Assembly: GCF_005116455.1 (NCBI RefSeq)
Contig: NZ_SWBP01000006.1
Span: forward strand, 124,001 to 188,000
Direction of reading: 5' to 3'
Length of the DNA stretch: 64,000 nucleotides
Source of the DNA: Pedobacter cryophilus
GTDB taxonomy: Bacteria > Bacteroidota > Bacteroidia > Sphingobacteriales > Sphingobacteriaceae
The notes beneath the pieces were generated by a model. It was given only the letters and a program-made list of their open reading frames with translations, searched no databases and was not told the DNA's origin. Position 1 is the first letter of the stretch. Every line of letters begins with the position of its first letter. The position numbers and the translations under genes are program-made. Below are positions 27,260-34,324 of this stretch, one piece after another.

Positions 27260-27287
27260 TTGCTTATTTTGGGATTTATTACTTTTG
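27260..27287 (+). promoter_or_regulatory. Promoter with TTG and TACTTTTG elements
   Basis: TTG (27260-27262) and TACTTTTG (27280-27287) are 17 bp apart, a good match to the Bacteroidota TTG/TAnnTTTG promoter. The ATG at 27293 is only 5 bp past the -7 box, so the transcript would have little or no leader. Confidence 0.55.
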
Positions 27288-27292
27288 AAACA

Positions 27293-28042
27293 ATGAGCAT
27301 CAATACAAAAAAAACCTTTGTTTTATTTTCGGGTAAACCCGAAGAAATGATATGGAAAATAAAACTAGATGATGCTACGCAAACCCTAGCCTGGGAAAAT
27401 AGAACTTTAGATAAAAAGGTTTCTTTTTACGCTTACAATTTTTCGACCCAAACTCATTTACTCCAAAACTTTAAGTTTGAAGAAGATTGGCTGTTAGGAT
27501 TAGATTTTGTTAATGCTGGCATTGCTTATTTTCATGGTTTTGAAAACGAGTTTTCTCCGGTTCATAAAGGAATTATCGCTTTAGATCTTAAAGAAAATAA
27601 AATACTTTGGCAAAATTTCAGCGTAAGCGTTCAACAATTTACTAAAGAAGGAGTCGTAGTATTTGATGCTAAAATTTTTCCCAGAGCATTCCAATTGCTT
27701 CACTATAAAAATGGTGAGTTGATATCCAAATTGCAATTAAAAGATCTATACCAAACTCAATCTATTAGTAATCAAATCTTTTTGCCAGAACTTATCGCTT
27801 CTACAGAAATTTGGGACACCCAGCATCAGCTCATTTATCATGATTTAAAAATTATAAGTGTTTATAAAAATGAAGCTGATAAAACCAACCAATACCTACA
27901 GGTTTATAAAAATGAGGACCTCATCTTTGAGGATTTATTAAATGCAGATATACAAAAATTGAGCATCGATACGTTCTTTGTGTGGCTTGGCAAACTGGTT
28001 TACATTAAAAACAAATCAGAAATTGTGAGTTATTTAGTATAA
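27293..28042 (+). CDS. DUF4905-family protein
   Basis: A 249-residue soluble protein with repeated short beta-strands (EMIWKIKLDDATQTLAWENRTLDKKVSFYAYNF, GIIALDLKENKILWQNFSVSVQQF), consistent with a small propeller-like fold and with DUF4905 of Bacteroidota. Its function is unknown. The ATG at 27293 is chosen because the alternative TTG at 27260 lies in the promoter. It precedes the LysM and uridine kinase genes by short gaps, so the three may be one transcript. Confidence 0.8.
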   Translation: MSINTKKTFVLFSGKPEEMIWKIKLDDATQTLAWENRTLDKKVSFYAYNFSTQTHLLQNFKFEEDWLLGLDFVNAGIAYFHGFENEFSPVHKGIIALDLKENKILWQNFSVSVQQFTKEGVVVFDAKIFPRAFQLLHYKNGELISKLQLKDLYQTQSISNQIFLPELIASTEIWDTQHQLIYHDLKIISVYKNEADKTNQYLQVYKNEDLIFEDLLNADIQKLSIDTFFVWLGKLVYIKNKSEIVSYLV

Positions 28043-28057
28043 TTGCAAAATTTTTAA

Positions 28058-28990
28058 ATGAACAAATCTCATTTTATGAATTATAAAACTCTTCTTTTTT
28101 TATTAGTAATATTTTCATCAACACAAGCATTTTCAAGAGATGGCAGAGACTCTACAGGGATAGAAAACTTAAACGGAAAAAAAATTATCTTACATAAAAT
28201 TGAAGCAAAAGAAACTTATTATTCTTTGGGTCGCCGCTATAACGTTAGCCCTCAAAGTATTATGGAGTTTAACAAAAATACAGCTTTGCACCCATCAGAA
28301 ACTATAAAAATACCTACTCAACAAAATTTTAATGATAAGCCGGTGAGCTTTTCATCTCCAAATAAAACAGAAAAACCTGCTAAACAAATTAATCATAAAG
28401 TACAACCCGGCGAAACGCTTTACGCCATTGCCAGCAAATACAATATGAGGGTTGATGATATTAAATTATTGAATGGTTTAAAAACAAATTCCTTGAGCGT
28501 TGGCCAAACTTTAAAGGTTACGCCTAACGATGAAGTAAGTTTAACTCGCACCGTAGAAACCAATAATTCTGGCAAGGCCATTTTAGTAGAGAAGCCAAAA
28601 GTTAAAGAGCGTGTTCCTGAGGTTCCGGTGAGTAAAATAAAATATTTAGATTCTACAGATTCTCAACCAAATATAGAAATCCCTAAAAACAGATACGGAA
28701 TTACCGAAGTAAATGATAAAGGTTTAGCCGTTTGGATTGATGATAATAACTTAGACGCTACTAAAAGTTATGCTTTGCATAAAACTGCACCTGTGGGTAC
28801 CATTGTAAAAATCACTAACCCAATGTCTAACAGAAGTGTGTTTGCAAAAGTGGTTGGCCGCTATACAGAAAATGAAACCACAAAAGACGTGATTATTGTG
28901 ATCACCAAAGCTACTGCCGATGCTATTGGCGCTTTAGATAAAAGATTTTTAGTAAACATAACCTTCGGCATACCGAATGAGCAACAGTAA
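28058..28990 (+). CDS. LysM-domain protein with C-terminal RlpA-like domain
   Basis: A 310-residue exported cell-wall protein. After the signal peptide (ends STQAFSRDG) come two LysM peptidoglycan-binding modules, at ~45-85 (HKIEAKETYYSLGRRYNVSPQSIMEFNK) and ~113-157 (HKVQPGETLYAIASKYNMRVDDIKLLNGL). A basic linker leads to a C-terminal region (~225-305) with GTIVKITNPMSNRSVFAKVVGRYT that resembles the double-psi barrel of RlpA-like proteins. The ATG at 28076 is an alternative start. The last 14 bp overlap the uridine kinase gene. Confidence 0.88.
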   Translation: MNKSHFMNYKTLLFLLVIFSSTQAFSRDGRDSTGIENLNGKKIILHKIEAKETYYSLGRRYNVSPQSIMEFNKNTALHPSETIKIPTQQNFNDKPVSFSSPNKTEKPAKQINHKVQPGETLYAIASKYNMRVDDIKLLNGLKTNSLSVGQTLKVTPNDEVSLTRTVETNNSGKAILVEKPKVKERVPEVPVSKIKYLDSTDSQPNIEIPKNRYGITEVNDKGLAVWIDDNNLDATKSYALHKTAPVGTIVKITNPMSNRSVFAKVVGRYTENETTKDVIIVITKATADAIGALDKRFLVNITFGIPNEQQ

Positions 28991-29615
28991 ACCTTATGTA
29001 ATTGGCGTTGCCGGTGGTAGCGGATCTGGTAAAACGTTTTTTTTAAACTGCTTTTTAAATCATTTTTCTGCAGATGAAGTTTGTTTAGTTTCGCAAGACG
29101 ACTATTACATTAAAGTAGGCGAAATGACTGCCGAGGAAAATCGCTTACACAATTTTGATTTACCTACTTGTATAGAAGTTAACCAGTTTCAAAATGACGT
29201 GAACGATTTGATGGATTTTAAAACCGTTTACAAGCAAGAATATACTTTTAATAATCCAACGGCAATTCCAAAATTGTTAGAAATTAAGCCCGCTCCTATT
29301 TTAATTATAGAAGGTTTATTTATTTATCATTATCAACATATCGATCAGCTTTTTGATTACCGCATATTTATGGATGCCGCTGTTGAAATTGCTTTAGAAA
29401 GAAGGTTGAGCAGAGATTTATTAGAAAGAGGCTATTCTGAAGAAGATGTACTTTACAAATGGGATAACCACGTGATGCCTTCCTATAACGAATATTTATT
29501 GCCTCACCGTTTCCGTTGCGATAAAATCATCAACAACTCTACCAACGAGTTAAGAAACATTTTAGATATTACCGATGATATTTCTAAAGAATTAAGAGGA
29601 AAACTTGGGATTTAG
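28977..29615 (+). CDS. udk: Uridine kinase-like P-loop kinase
   Basis: A 212-residue cytosolic kinase of the uridine kinase/phosphoribulokinase family, which phosphorylates uridine and cytidine for pyrimidine salvage. The Walker A motif GVAGGSGSGKT is at residues ~10-20, followed by SQDDYY (substrate-binding Asp), the Walker B-like PAPILIIEGLFIY, and RRLSRDLLERGYS of the lid. Length and motif order fit Udk. Its start overlaps the LysM gene by 14 bp, indicating coupling. Confidence 0.92.
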   Translation: MSNSKPYVIGVAGGSGSGKTFFLNCFLNHFSADEVCLVSQDDYYIKVGEMTAEENRLHNFDLPTCIEVNQFQNDVNDLMDFKTVYKQEYTFNNPTAIPKLLEIKPAPILIIEGLFIYHYQHIDQLFDYRIFMDAAVEIALERRLSRDLLERGYSEEDVLYKWDNHVMPSYNEYLLPHRFRCDKIINNSTNELRNILDITDDISKELRGKLGI

Positions 29616-29685
29616 GGCGTTTAGCTGAAACCCCCATATTTCTTACCTTTTTACTGTCTATTAAGATCTTTCGATTAAATATTTT

Positions 29686-29784
29686 GGGCGTTTAAACACG
29701 CTTTCCGCTATATTTTTTTATTTCTCCCCTCCGCAGATCCGAAAAGTGCACAAATAAAAAAGATGCCGCTGCAATCGTTAACGC
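29686..29784 (+). repeat. GGGCGTT...GCCGCT...AACGC interspersed repeat, copy 1
   Basis: It begins GGGCGTT, carries GCTTTCCGCTATA, a T-run, an A-run and ATGCCGCTGCAATCG, and ends TTAACGC. Related blocks in the same order occur at 50846-50922 (opposite strand) and partly at 43137-43192. Confidence 0.55.
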
Positions 29785-29979
29785 GATAATCCTACCCTTT
29801 AAAATTTAGGTATCAATTATATTGTTGGTTAAATAAATTATACTATTTTTAAAGATCTATTAAACATACATCTAAAATTGAATCACATTAAAGCTGCAAA
29901 ATCATTGAATTTCTTATAATTTTTGATAGCCCTGTTGGTGATTTATAGAGTTTGTTGATTAGAATAAGAGTAATAAAAA

Positions 29980-30016
29980 CTTCCGTGATACGGCTAATTC
30001 GGGTGTATTACGAAAG
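29980..30016 (+). other. Imperfect stem-loop upstream of the accessory membrane gene
   Basis: CTTCCGTGATAC pairs with GTATTACGAAAG with one mismatch and one wobble, around a loop rich in G and T. It lies 64 bp upstream of the ATG at 30080. A recombination-site or leader role is possible, but nothing decides it. Confidence 0.4.
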
Positions 30017-30079
30017 TAAACTAGATGTATATTACAAATTGGCAATAATATTAACCACAAAATAAACTAAATACAAAAA

Positions 30080-31075
30080 ATGTTAGGAAATATATTAGGT
30101 ATTGTTGGTTTAATTTTAACTCTAATTTTCGGAATTTATAGTATATGGATTGCAAGAAAAACTAACAAGAAAGTATCATTAGGTTTAGAGAAAAAAGAAT
30201 GTTATAGCTTGTTTAAACAAGATATAAATAGATTAAAAATTGATGTTAAATATAATAATGAAATCGTTGAAAACTATTTGATTCTTTTTAAAGGTGTTTT
30301 AATTAATAATGGCAAAACAGATATAGATAAATCTAGGATTTATAAACCTTTACAATTAAACACTAAAAAAAACTATAAATGGCTAGAAACAAACGTTTAT
30401 GAGAAACCAGATGGTTCTTCTATAACATTAAATAAATCGGATGATACAACCATAGAATTATCTTGGGATTTATTAAAGGCTGGCGAAAAAATAGAATTTG
30501 AATCCTTGATTGAAGTTCCAAATAATATTGAAATTGATGAAATAAGTGATGATTTTTACAACTCAATTGAATTTGATTTTAGAATTACTGACATAAATCG
30601 AATTGATAAACTTAGCGAAATAAATATTAGAGAAAAAAGGAATTTGAGACAGCGGAATAAAATGTTATATATTTCAATATTTACATTTTTAGCAGGCATT
30701 TACATTTTTTTTAGTCCTGAATTACCTGAAAATATATCTTTATTAACTTCAAAAAAAGAGATAAAATTTGAGGTTCTAAATAGAAAAGACACAATAAATG
30801 CTGTTTTGTATTCAAAAAAAGACAATATTGTAACAATAAAAAATGATAATTTAATAATTAACAAGAATATAAGCGATTTTAATGATGATTATAAAATATT
30901 AAAAATTGATAAGACAATTTCTGAACATTCGTTGTTTAACCGAATAATGGGTGGTCTTTATATTGTGTTAAGTATATTATCATTTCTATTATTTTATAAA
31001 ATAAAAAAACTACCTTCAACAGGGGGGGTAGCAAAAAAGCGGGTTCTGGGAAAAATTCAACATTCGGAATTATAA
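30080..31075 (+). CDS. Unrecognised three-helix membrane protein
   Basis: A 331-residue protein, more AT- and lysine-rich than its neighbours. Membrane helices are predicted at ~4-26 (ILGIVGLILTLIFGIYSIWIA), ~196-213 and ~288-307. Between the first two lies a ~170-residue beta-rich domain (VENYLILFKGVLINNGKTDI), probably cytosolic because Lys/Arg residues follow helix 1. A G7 tract (31022-31028) lies near the 3' end; a slip there would change only the last ~20 residues. The base composition and surroundings suggest acquired DNA. No function can be given. Confidence 0.7.
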   Translation: MLGNILGIVGLILTLIFGIYSIWIARKTNKKVSLGLEKKECYSLFKQDINRLKIDVKYNNEIVENYLILFKGVLINNGKTDIDKSRIYKPLQLNTKKNYKWLETNVYEKPDGSSITLNKSDDTTIELSWDLLKAGEKIEFESLIEVPNNIEIDEISDDFYNSIEFDFRITDINRIDKLSEINIREKRNLRQRNKMLYISIFTFLAGIYIFFSPELPENISLLTSKKEIKFEVLNRKDTINAVLYSKKDNIVTIKNDNLIINKNISDFNDDYKILKIDKTISEHSLFNRIMGGLYIVLSILSFLLFYKIKKLPSTGGVAKKRVLGKIQHSEL

Positions 31076-31101
31076 TGAATAGCTGTTATAAATTGAACAT
31101 T

Positions 31102-31200
31102 TTATCCATCTAAAACCGCTTCTTCGCAAATCCCCAAACCGTACTTATCTATCTGTACCCAATCTGGTTTCAGAGTTCCTTTTTCAGGATCACTGAAATC
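31102..31200 (-). pseudogene. C-terminal remnant of an unknown protein
   Basis: A 32-codon stretch ending in TAA reads as protein-like sequence (SDPEKGTLKPDWVQIDKYG, then LGICEEAVLDG). It begins directly after an in-frame stop and has no start codon. Its composition differs from random AT-rich sequence, so it is probably the tail of a deleted gene. The family is not recognised. Confidence 0.4.
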
Positions 31201-31205
31201 TTAAA

Positions 31206-31379
31206 ATGAAAATAGAGCAGCAAATTACTAAAAACAATGTTAGTGAACTCTTACTAAATAAAGTCCTCGGTTTTTTAAATACATTTATTGATTCTACAGA
31301 ACATTTAAACGAGATTGTGTTTTTAAACAAAAACCGTTATAAGCCATATATACTACACAAAATTTTACTATTCAAATAA
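31206..31379 (+). CDS. Possible small protein, 57 residues
   Basis: ATG-initiated frame beginning MKIEQQITKNNVSELLLNKVLGF and ending in a basic, hydrophobic tail (YKPYILHKILLFK). A strong terminator overlaps its stop codon, which favours a real transcript end. It has no recognised homology and could be a truncated gene. Confidence 0.35.
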   Translation: MKIEQQITKNNVSELLLNKVLGFLNTFIDSTEHLNEIVFLNKNRYKPYILHKILLFK

Positions 31380-31409
31380 AGAAGTTTCTTTTTAACGAAA
31401 CTTCTTTAT
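31375..31409 (+). terminator. Strong hairpin terminator
   Basis: A 13-bp stem (ATAAAGAAGTTTC / GAAACTTCTTTAT) with an 8-nt loop overlaps the stop of the small ORF. It insulates the higBA module from upstream transcription. Confidence 0.8.
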
Positions 31410-31414
31410 ATTTG
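31407..31414 (+). promoter_or_regulatory. -7-like element before higBA
   Basis: TATATTTG fits TAnnTTTG exactly and is 22 bp upstream of the ATG at 31437. It overlaps the right arm of the preceding terminator. The -33 TTG is not evident. Confidence 0.4.
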
Positions 31415-31436
31415 TTAGAGAAAAATATCCGATTGA

Positions 31437-31793
31437 ATGGACAAACTTTTTGAGGTTATTATTTTATAAGAAGTGTTCGAATTTTTAAAAAGCTTACAGA
31501 AAAAGCATTCTGAAAAAATCTTATACAATATTAGAAAATCTCAAGTTGAATTAGATTCTGAACTATTAAAAAAATTAAATAACGAAATCTGGGAATTCCG
31601 AACGTTGTATCAAGAATTTCAATATAGACTTCTTGCCTTTTGGGATAAAACGTCTGAAAATCAAATATTCGTTATATCAACACACGGATTTGTAAAAAAA
31701 CGAAGCAAAGTTCCAGACAATGAAATTCAAAAAGCATTGAAGATTAGAGAAAAATATTTTGTTGAAAAAGGAATAAAAAATAAAAAGAAATGA
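31437..31793 (+). pseudogene. higB: HigB/RelE-like toxin with an in-frame stop at codon 11
   Basis: The natural start appears to be the ATG at 31437 (MDKLFEVIIL), but codon 11 is TAA (31467-31469). The same frame continues as EVFEFLKSLQKKHSEKILYNIRKSQVELD...WEFRTLYQEFQYRLLAFWDK...VISTHGFVKKRSKVP, an intact HigB/gp49-like mRNA-interferase body. Translation could restart at the GTG at 31473, giving 106 residues without the first beta-strand. The toxin is therefore either inactivated or expressed from a non-standard start. Its end overlaps higA by 4 bp (ATGA). Confidence 0.75.
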
Positions 31794-32104
31794 AAACATA
31801 CACATTAGACGAAGTACAGGACACAATTATAGGGGAAGTAGGAACTCCAGAACGTGATTTTTTTGAGTATGAAATTCAAATGGATTTAATAGGTAAAGCA
31901 ATCAAACAAACAAGATTAGAACGCAACCTGACTCAAGAAGAACTTGGAAAGTTAATCGGAGTTCAGAAAGCTCAAATTTCCCGCCTCGAAAACAATGCAA
32001 GCAATGTAACCATGGACACACTGATGAGGGTTTTTTCTGCTTTGAAAGCGAAAGTGAAATTACATGTGGAACTGGCAAATATGAATATCAATGTTGGCAA
32101 ATAA
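31790..32104 (+). CDS. higA: HigA-like antitoxin (XRE helix-turn-helix)
   Basis: A 104-residue antitoxin and probable operon repressor. After an N-terminal toxin-contact segment (TLDEVQDTIIGEVGTPERDFFEYEIQMDLIG), an XRE-type helix-turn-helix spans ~35-95: IKQTRLERNLTQEELGKLIGVQKAQISRLENNASNVTMDTLMRVFSALKAKV. It is intact and overlaps the toxin gene by four bases, as usual for toxin-first HigBA modules. Confidence 0.9.
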   Translation: MKTYTLDEVQDTIIGEVGTPERDFFEYEIQMDLIGKAIKQTRLERNLTQEELGKLIGVQKAQISRLENNASNVTMDTLMRVFSALKAKVKLHVELANMNINVGK

Positions 32105-32240
32105 TTTGCCTAATAATAGAGTGGACGAGTCCGCCTGAAACTGACAGAGAACACCTCTCCCATTCTGCCCGAAAAGTTAAGCAAAGCGTCTCCACGGATT
32201 CAATAATAAATTCAAATCTCCGACTCCAAAATTTCAATTT

Positions 32241-32792
32241 ATGATCATCAACATCCAACCCATATTAGAGCATGAAAAAGTCATTTTATATCCATTACAG
32301 GATATGGACTTTGAAGGTTTATATCTAACTGCTTCAGACCCTAAAATATGGGAACAACACCCCAACAAAAATCGCTGGAAAAAAGAAGTATTTAAAACCT
32401 TTTTTGATGGCGCCATGCAAAGCAAAGGCGCATTTAAAATAGTAGACAAAAGCAACGGAGCGATAATGGGCAGCACCCGCTTTTATGATTATAACGAGCA
32501 GGAAAACAGCATTTTAATTGGTTATACTTTTTATGCTGTGGAGTGTTGGGGACAAGGGATTAATCATGCGGTTAAAACCATCATGTTAGATTATATTTTT
32601 CAATTCGTAGAAAAAGTTAATTTTCATATTGGTGCAAATAATGTAAGGTCGCAAATAGCCATTGGCAGATTAGGAACTACAAAAATTGATGAACAGGAAG
32701 TGACTTATTTTGGAGAAGAACCTAAGTTAAATTACGTTTATAGTCTGTCTAAAAACGAATGGTTGTTGAATAAACCAGCTTCTAAGAATTAA
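32241..32792 (+). CDS. GNAT-family N-acetyltransferase (RimJ/RimL-like)
   Basis: A 183-residue acetyltransferase using acetyl-CoA. The layout fits the RimJ/RimL branch: LYPLQDMDFEGLYLTASDPKIWEQHP, the strand SNGAIMGSTRFYDY, and the acetyl-CoA loop region YAVECWGQGINHAVKTIMLDYIF, followed by FHIGANNVRSQIAIGRLG. The acceptor could be a ribosomal protein or a small amine; sequence does not decide. It stands alone after the accessory island. Confidence 0.87.
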   Translation: MIINIQPILEHEKVILYPLQDMDFEGLYLTASDPKIWEQHPNKNRWKKEVFKTFFDGAMQSKGAFKIVDKSNGAIMGSTRFYDYNEQENSILIGYTFYAVECWGQGINHAVKTIMLDYIFQFVEKVNFHIGANNVRSQIAIGRLGTTKIDEQEVTYFGEEPKLNYVYSLSKNEWLLNKPASKN

Positions 32793-32797
32793 GATTA

Positions 32798-33451
32798 TCA
32801 AATCTCCATTTCAGGAATCTCCCCTTCTATAATTAGTTTACCTTCCGTTGCTTTTTTAATCTCATCTATGCTTATGCCTGGGGCTCTTTCTAATAATCTA
32901 AAAGCGCCATTTTCTATTTGATAAAAGCCTAACTCGGTCACCACTCTTTTCACACAGTGAACGCCCGTAAGAGGCAGAGAACAGGTTTTTAATAATTTAG
33001 ATTGCCCTGCTTTGTTTACTTGTTGCATGGCTACGATGATATTTTTAGCCGAAGCCACTAAATCCATTGCTCCACCCATTCCTTTCACCATTTTACCCGG
33101 GATTTTCCAGTTGGCGATATCGCCATTTTCTGAAACTTCCATTGCACCTAAAACCGTTAAATCAACTTTTCCGGCTCTAATCATTCCAAAACTCATCGCC
33201 GAATCAAAAATTGACGAACCTGGCAAAGTAGTAATGGTTTGTTTACCTGCATTAATTAAATCGGCATCTTCTTCCCCTTCAAAAGGAAACGGACCCATAC
33301 CTAATAAACCATTTTCAGATTGTAAAACAACATCTACTCCTTCCGGGATATAATTTGCCGCCAAAGTTGGAATTCCTATTCCTAAATTAACATACATTCC
33401 GTTTTTAAACTCTTTGGCTATTCTTTTTGCGATTCCGTTTTTGTCGAGCAT
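32798..33451 (-). CDS. scoB: 3-oxoacid CoA-transferase subunit B
   Basis: The 217-residue beta subunit of succinyl-CoA:3-ketoacid CoA-transferase, which activates acetoacetate with CoA from succinyl-CoA. The catalytic glutamate lies in VVLQSENGLLGMGPFP. Other family segments are YVNLGIGIPTLAANYIP, FDSAMSFGMIRAGKVDLTVLGAMEVS and WKIPGKMVKGMGGAMDLV. It follows scoA, but the ~100-bp gap between them is almost entirely filled by a palindromic repeat doublet. Confidence 0.94.
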   Translation of the reverse strand: MLDKNGIAKRIAKEFKNGMYVNLGIGIPTLAANYIPEGVDVVLQSENGLLGMGPFPFEGEEDADLINAGKQTITTLPGSSIFDSAMSFGMIRAGKVDLTVLGAMEVSENGDIANWKIPGKMVKGMGGAMDLVASAKNIIVAMQQVNKAGQSKLLKTCSLPLTGVHCVKRVVTELGFYQIENGAFRLLERAPGISIDEIKKATEGKLIIEGEIPEMEI

Positions 33452-33463
33452 TTTTTCGTTTTG

Positions 33464-33560
33464 TAGGGATAATCCTTGGATTATCCGCTTTTGTAAAATG
33501 TATTTAAAATTATTTACCTATGTAACTCTTATAAAGGATAATCCGAGGATTATCCCTACG
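33464..33560. repeat. Palindromic repeat doublet between scoA and scoB
   Basis: Left copy 33464-33486 (TAGGGATAATCCTTGG...) and right copy 33536-33560 (GGATAATCCGAGGATTATCC plus CTACG) are inverted, with a 49-bp spacer. The right copy contains the scoA stop codon (TAG, minus strand, 33556-33558). The left copy ends 12 bp from the scoB ATG. Confidence 0.88.
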
Positions 33561-34251
33561 TAGTACGTAACGTTCTTTGTTCTATTCGTTTTTCATAATT
33601 TGATCCTTGAAAAATACGATGTACATAAATTCCTGGAGTATGAATTTGATCGGGATCTAACTCGCCTGCTGGCACCAATTCTTCTACTTCGGCAATGGTT
33701 ATTTTACCTGCCATAGCCATTAATGGATTAAAATTTCTGGCGGTAGATTTATAAATTAAATTCCCCATGGTATCGCCTTTCCAAGCTTTTACAATGGCAA
33801 AATCGGCATCAAAAGCCATTTCCATTAAATAGTCTTTTCCGTTAAAATTCCTTGTTTCTTTACCTTCGGCTACTTCTGTTCCTACTCCGGCCGGAGTAAA
33901 AATTGCTGGCATTCCGTAACCTGCGGCCATACAACGGGTAGCTAAAGTGCCTTGAGGGATTAATTCTACTTCTAACTCTCCGCTTAATAACTGACGTTCA
34001 AATTCGGCGTTTTCGCCAACATAAGAAGCTATCATTTTCTTTACCTGTTTCTTATGCAGCATTAAGCCGATACCAAAATCATCAACACCTGCATTATTTG
34101 AAATACAAGTGAGGTTTTTTACGCCATTTTTCACTAAAGCAGTGATAGAGTTTTCGGGAATTCCACATAAGCCAAAACCACCAAGCATCAGGGTCATTCC
34201 ATCCTGTATATCTTGAATAGCAACATCAGCGTTAGCTATTACTTTATTCAT
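33556..34251 (-). CDS. scoA: 3-oxoacid CoA-transferase subunit A
   Basis: The 231-residue alpha subunit paired with ScoB. Visible family motifs are [52 protein letters not shown], and [24 protein letters not shown]. The C-terminal residues after ...[13 protein letters not shown] end at a TAG that belongs to the repeat at 33536-33560, so the last codons may have been altered by its insertion. Confidence 0.94.
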   Translation of the reverse strand: MNKVIANADVAIQDIQDGMTLMLGGFGLCGIPENSITALVKNGVKNLTCISNNAGVDDFGIGLMLHKKQVKKMIASYVGENAEFERQLLSGELEVELIPQGTLATRCMAAGYGMPAIFTPAGVGTEVAEGKETRNFNGKDYLMEMAFDADFAIVKAWKGDTMGNLIYKSTARNFNPLMAMAGKITIAEVEELVPAGELDPDQIHTPGIYVHRIFQGSNYEKRIEQRTLRTT

Positions 34252-34324
34252 ATTTATAATTGGTTAAATGTAAAGGTAAATTTTAAGCTAAACATTCAAA
34301 AAAAATAAGCTTCAAACTTAAAAT

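Larger units (their letters stand above)
26861..27292. other. Non-coding region between dps and the DUF4905 gene
   Basis: About 430 bp without a plausible gene. It holds the divergent promoter regions and an inverted pair of ACCACAGAG-type repeats at 27084-27200. The remainder is AT-rich with no further structure that I can support. Confidence 0.6.
29616..30079. other. Non-coding left edge of an accessory island
   Basis: About 460 bp without a gene. It contains a degraded interspersed repeat (29686-29784) and an imperfect stem-loop (29980-30016) just before the membrane protein at 30080. Confidence 0.55.
31076..31436. other. Gene debris between the membrane protein and higBA
   Basis: About 360 bp with no full-sized gene. 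It contains a 32-codon C-terminal gene remnant on the minus strand (31102-31200), a possible 57-codon small ORF (31206-31379), a terminator (31375-31409) and a -7-like box (31407-31414). Confidence 0.6.

Noticed and set aside
31022-31028. G7 tract near the 3' end of the island membrane protein, as a phase-variation switch
   Set aside because: A slip would change only the last ~20 residues after the final helix, so an on/off switch is unlikely.
32105-32240. Short GTGGACGAGTCCGCC / CGTCTCCACGGATTC hairpin after higA
   Set aside because: It was considered as a structured RNA or ribozyme, but the expected catalytic core bases are absent and pairing is weak.
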